Shown here: piece by piece, positions 13,201 through 15,581 of the stretch | How the letters are laid out: each line of letters starts with the position of its first letter | Position numbering within the stretch: position 1 is the stretch's first letter | Source of the DNA: Treponema sp. | Lineage (GTDB): Bacteria > Spirochaetota > Spirochaetia > Treponematales > Breznakiellaceae | NCBI GenBank assembly: GCA_031275035.1 | Contig: JAISPH010000003.1 | Location: forward strand, 1-15,581 | Reading direction: 5' to 3' | DNA: 15,581 nt | The notes under the pieces: model-generated | The model's database searches: none | Told to the model about the DNA's origin: nothing | Seen by the model: only the letters and a program-made list of their open reading frames with translations | Program-made: the position numbers and the translations under genes

Positions 13201-15581
13201 GTTATCGGCCGGGTTTCCTCCGGCCATTTCCGCGGAGAGGGTTTTGGCAGTCCCCGCTTTCACGGTGATGATATTGGCGTCGGTTTTAATCCAGGGTTTA
13301 GCCTGTGCCATGGCCGAATCGAGGCAGATAACGATAAGTTTCAGGGGATAAGGGGAGGCGGGGTTGCTCACGGTGACGAAGGTGGTACCGGGGTCGTTGC
13401 CCTGTATCATGGCGGTCGTCCCGTTGTTTGCCGTTACCCGGGCGATCCTGGTGTCATGGCACTGCCAGTTCCAGGAGGCGGGGTCAGGGGATTGGGCGTT
13501 GGCGAGGGTCACGGTGGCGGCGGCGTAATCCCCGGCAATAACGGTGATAACGTTCCCGGTTGTGGAGATATAGGGGACTTCCCCGGAATCGCCCCGGGGG
13601 CGGTCCACGATTATCAGGACTTCTTTGTCGTATAGCGCTTCGGTATGGGAAACGGTTAAGACGGTCTGGCCGGGGGATACGGGGGAGATGAAACAGCCGT
13701 TGGAGAGGCTTGACCAGGAGATGTTGGCGATACCGGTATCGGCGATACGGAAGGAAAAGCCTGAAGTGGAAAGGGCGGAGGATTCGGTGTGTGCAAGCAC
13801 GGCCTGGAAGAGGGTGTCCGCGTCCCCTGTACGGAGGAGGAGGGTATCGGCGGGGGTGGAGATATAGGCCAGGTCGGTATTGCGGTATTCGTACTCGCCG
13901 CCGATATGGACATGGATTTCCAGGGTATTGGCGGACAGGGGGTGGGTCACGGTAACCGTGGCCTTTCCCCCTCCGGCGACGGAACGTACCGTGGCGGTTT
14001 TGCCGTTGGGAATGATTTCGAGAAGGGAAGGATCGGAAACCGTCCAGGAGAAGGCGTCATGGACGCTTTCGGCGATGTTGACCGGGATAACCGGAAGGGT
14101 ATCCTCGCCCCCCGCTTCAAGAGTTACCACGTTCCGGTTTGTCGTAAGGTAACAGGGGGCGGCGGGGTCTGCCACGCCGTTTTTCAAAACCGTGACGGAG
14201 AAGGACGCTTTTTCCGGGGCGCCGGCGAGGGCTGCTTCCACTTCGGCTTCCCCCGCGGCGGCGGCGGTAACCCGGGCGTTCAAGGCGTCAATCCGCTCAA
14301 AGAGGATGACGGACCCCCCGCCTTTAGTAACGTTCCATTGGATAATGTCGTCCGGCGCCTGGTTTACTGTATGGACCGAAAGGGAGGCGGTTTCGCCCTC
14401 CCGGAGGGTATGGTAGGGGGTGTCGGTATAGACGAGCTTTACGGCCTCAAGCTGATCGCCTGAGTCGTAGCGGAGGACGGCGATGGACAGGGGGCGGGGG
14501 GCTTTGGGGTGGCTTACCGTGATAGTTTCGGTGGAGCTTCCGCTTCCCAGGGCGGTAAGCCGGGCGTCGGTTCCGTTGGCCGCCAGGGAGAGGGCGGTTC
14601 CGGGGTAGTCCCAGAGGATGGCGGCGGTATCGGCGTCGGTTTTGCCCGGCCCTTGGAGGGTCACGGAGATTTCCCGGGAAGAGCCGTTTTGGAGGGTAAT
14701 ATAAGGGGTGGCGGAAGAGAGGGCGAAAGTACTTTCCCGGGGCGTATCCGCCGCGGCGACTTCCACCAGGATTTTGGTGCCGTAGACGGCCTTGGGATGG
14801 GAAACGGTAATGACGGCCGTCCCTTCCCGGAGGGGGGCGATAAGGGCGTAACCGGAAGCGGCGGACATGGCCGACCGCGCGGCGGTTTCTTTCCCGGTTC
14901 CGGCGATATAGGCGATGACCGGATCGCCGCTCCCGTCGGCTGCCCTGCTGTCGATAGTCCAGGACAAATCGTTCTCGTCCCCCGGAAGGGCGTTATTGAT
15001 ATAGATGGAGAGGGAGGTATTTTCATCCCCGGCGCGGGTACGGACATAATTCTGGCTGGTGGAAATATAGGTGGAGGCTCTGGCGGCGTCTTCTTCCGTG
15101 TCCCGGACGGCCACCAGGATCTCCCGTTTTTGGGAGGCCAGGGGATGGGACACGGTGATCCGCAGGGTTCCCCGCTTTTTTCCGGCAAGCCAGGCGGTGT
15201 CGCCTTTTCCTTCCCCGTCCCCGCCGTAAATGTGCCAGTCAATATACCCTGCGGCATCCGGTGGGAAATCCCAGGAGTAGTCCCGGGAACTGGCGGAAAC
15301 GCCGGGGGGAAGGTTTTGGAGGGAGAGGGAAAGGGTCTGTGCGTTGGCGCCGCCCAGTGAGATCATGGACTGGGAGGGTTCGATGTAAACGGTGTCTATC
15401 TGTTCGACGACCCTGACCAGAACGTCCAGGGGGTAAAGGGCCGCGGGGTGGGAAACCCGGACAAAACAGTCTCCGGCGCGGAGGGGGGTTATGAGGCATT
15501 GGCTGCCGTTAGCGAAAACGGCTGCCGGGGGGTTGGGGAGGGGGTTGCCGTCCCCGTCACGGAGGGCATAGCCGCAAGGGC
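10252..15581 (-). CDS. Giant Ig-like repeat surface/secreted protein (C-terminal part)
   Basis: The reverse frame ends at TAA 10252-10254 and stays open to the window edge. The first in-window ATG (15366) is internal, because residues upstream of it (for example LITPLRAGDCFVRVSHPAAL) belong to the same repeat pattern. About 1775 codons are visible. At least 13 degenerate Ig-like (BIG2-like) units of ~80-120 residues follow one another. Each begins with a YIST/YLTT-type strand and an x-x-V-x-L-x-x-G turn, has a central W-T/W-N strand, and ends V-T-V-S-H-P plus a hydrophobic strand (examples ITVSHPKAVYGTKILVEV, VTVTHPLSANTLEIHV). The last units lose the SHP motif. From about residue 1290 of the 15366-numbered part a unique C-terminal region begins. 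It is rich in Tyr and Trp (RWYVYTRDWWDLL, YDWGEWWSSSNSWDVVFG). The signal peptide, if any, lies outside the window. Such proteins are usually cell-surface adhesins or stalks; the partner is unknown. Confidence 0.85.
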   Translation of the reverse strand, partial: PCGYALRDGDGNPLPNPPAAVFANGSQCLITPLRAGDCFVRVSHPAALYPLDVLVRVVEQIDTVYIEPSQSMISLGGANAQTLSLSLQNLPPGVSASSRDYSWDFPPDAAGYIDWHIYGGDGEGKGDTAWLAGKKRGTLRITVSHPLASQKREILVAVRDTEEDAARASTYISTSQNYVRTRAGDENTSLSIYINNALPGDENDLSWTIDSRAADGSGDPVIAYIAGTGKETAARSAMSAASGYALIAPLREGTAVITVSHPKAVYGTKILVEVAAADTPRESTFALSSATPYITLQNGSSREISVTLQGPGKTDADTAAILWDYPGTALSLAANGTDARLTALGSGSSTETITVSHPKAPRPLSIAVLRYDSGDQLEAVKLVYTDTPYHTLREGETASLSVHTVNQAPDDIIQWNVTKGGGSVILFERIDALNARVTAAAAGEAEVEAALAGAPEKASFSVTVLKNGVADPAAPCYLTTNRNVVTLEAGGEDTLPVIPVNIAESVHDAFSWTVSDPSLLEIIPNGKTATVRSVAGGGKATVTVTHPLSANTLEIHVHIGGEYEYRNTDLAYISTPADTLLLRTGDADTLFQAVLAHTESSALSTSGFSFRIADTGIANISWSSLSNGCFISPVSPGQTVLTVSHTEALYDKEVLIIVDRPRGDSGEVPYISTTGNVITVIAGDYAAATVTLANAQSPDPASWNWQCHDTRIARVTANNGTTAMIQGNDPGTTFVTVSNPASPYPLKLIVICLDSAMAQAKPWIKTDANIITVKAGTAKTLSAEMAGGNPADNALFLWSSSDASKVLVSATGASASVRGITAGTAYVTVRNSRYPDTYTKTVLVLVEDGIKDECYIAVNQRIVKLKPDAKDQVTLKATLVGGEVLDPEGFVWWADDYHILNTTFLTDTARIEPSGVSGITTVHVKHPKALETADIVVIVSAFESFAFDTNSKTVKKGSLAFIPLRVPPSAEKTRVEYSAADPSVCAVTGSDSVAMIAGLRDGYTTVTATLKAGTTVIATAGMAVIVSPAAENQARITTKSTVLNMERGTSLTVEAALQGAGIGPTDGYDISWNSSDPGILSLLATEQNITRGSSAYVTAKAPGEAVLTLSHPKCDTSLDIWVLIPAGNEVSIILDQTYIELYKDDGAVSVSATLLNGSPADYASVTWTAPKVGGQIIISVSKANGKTCNIVPRNTGNTTLRAQLPNGKYADCVVSVSSAAEITLDTQTVHVNPGYTQTVRYHTNPEAAQVTWIAQSNGSTDASEYFSFQVNEAAKTISVTGLKLGSGLLNAYFVGTSGSATTRIQIYVEYTYEFELKTSGIITGEPRNANTFSIPFRVFPADLEISAQVSDPSKLEVKSVSLNKITGEGSVEVTPLGEKNGLFVTISATNPRDRINTPIIRTQYINLRYRNLTINPVFDFEAGSFSNYDRGANTLFLGDGEQALFHLKVLEENTVLENLQVFWQSVSGSSADNTAAESGGAVTLARENSAAPSGEQLWRIGHNSDYLSADPYYLISRNLKYRVWKTTYGGSIYTVQVPYETTDDSGSTSVNYRTEYRSTQTQTDSPVEIRTADPNTGITRWYVYTRDWWDLLNHKERAYIGLDIASPVMAQALTRDFDGEEKKWVSNQTRVISQTADDESGTVLASYRTGEIYYCEVFYDPVSPYVLRKSTFEANPNYYRPEMSGHEYDWGEWWSSSNSWDVVFGAARFHKYATPTPSKNSAVIRTFYGQIKLTYSRFDGTPGENVINVQIQKRECEAYNNGKWKEVSPGRWEIR

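Noticed and set aside
13789..15360. Long glycine-rich plus-strand open frames opposite the giant repeat gene
   Set aside because: The Gly/Val-rich, featureless translations come from the G+C-rich codon bias of the reverse gene, whose Ig-like repeats are clear.
1..15581. CRISPR array, tRNA, rRNA or insertion-sequence transposase
   Set aside because: No regularly spaced repeats, no cloverleaf or rRNA-like sequence and no transposase motifs were seen on either strand.

Overview
The window looks like an accessory, mosaic stretch of a bacterial chromosome or large element. No taxonomic marker (rRNA, tRNA or housekeeping gene) is present. The gene families (a giant Ig-like repeat surface protein, a YARHG-domain exported protein, polymorphic-toxin parts) and the mixed G+C-rich/A+T-rich composition would fit a host-associated spirochaete such as a gut Treponema. 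That assignment is an inference from gene style only.

Layout. (1) Positions 1-1837 are a mobile-element-like edge. A partial unknown gene (1-280, -) lies downstream of an ArdC N-terminal-domain protein (343-1185, -). A small unknown gene (1343-1837, +) is divergent from it, and the intergenic gap carries a perfect 10-bp inverted repeat. (2) Positions 1838-3934 are an A+T-rich three-gene operon behind a near-consensus promoter (TTGACA-17-TATAAA). It encodes an unknown 137-aa protein, a 350-aa protein with a C-terminal polymorphic toxin type 44 domain, and a small multi-pass membrane protein that is the natural immunity candidate. (3) Positions 3999-8049 (-) are a second effector-like module. 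A 1060-aa protein has a degenerate M23-like N-terminus, an SH3-like segment and a C-terminal papain-like (NlpC/P60 or CHAP type) cysteine hydrolase. It is followed directly by a signal-peptide-bearing protein with a DLNGNGRDE motif, a candidate periplasmic immunity protein. A 22-bp exact copy of the big gene's 3' end lies beyond that gene, inside a 53-codon orphan tail. (4) Positions 8050-8543 are a gap holding a G+C-rich hairpin cluster and a decayed, frameshifted gene scrap. (5) Positions 8544-10051 (+) are a YARHG-domain exported protein, then a DUF4157-type HExxH metallopeptidase that is frameshifted near its 5' end and lacks a usable start in the open frame. (6) Positions 10252-15581 (-) are the C-terminal ~1775 codons of a giant secreted or surface protein made of at least 13 degenerate ~80-120-residue Ig-like repeats and a unique aromatic-rich C-terminal region.

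How they fit together. The centre of the window reads as a chain of toxin/immunity or effector cassettes (nuclease-like, peptidoglycan hydrolase-like, metalloprotease-like), with orphan fragments between them. This is the pattern expected where polymorphic-toxin cassettes are swapped by recombination. No secretion apparatus is encoded here, so the delivery route is unknown. Toxin/immunity pairing is inferred from gene order and predicted location, not shown by the sequence.
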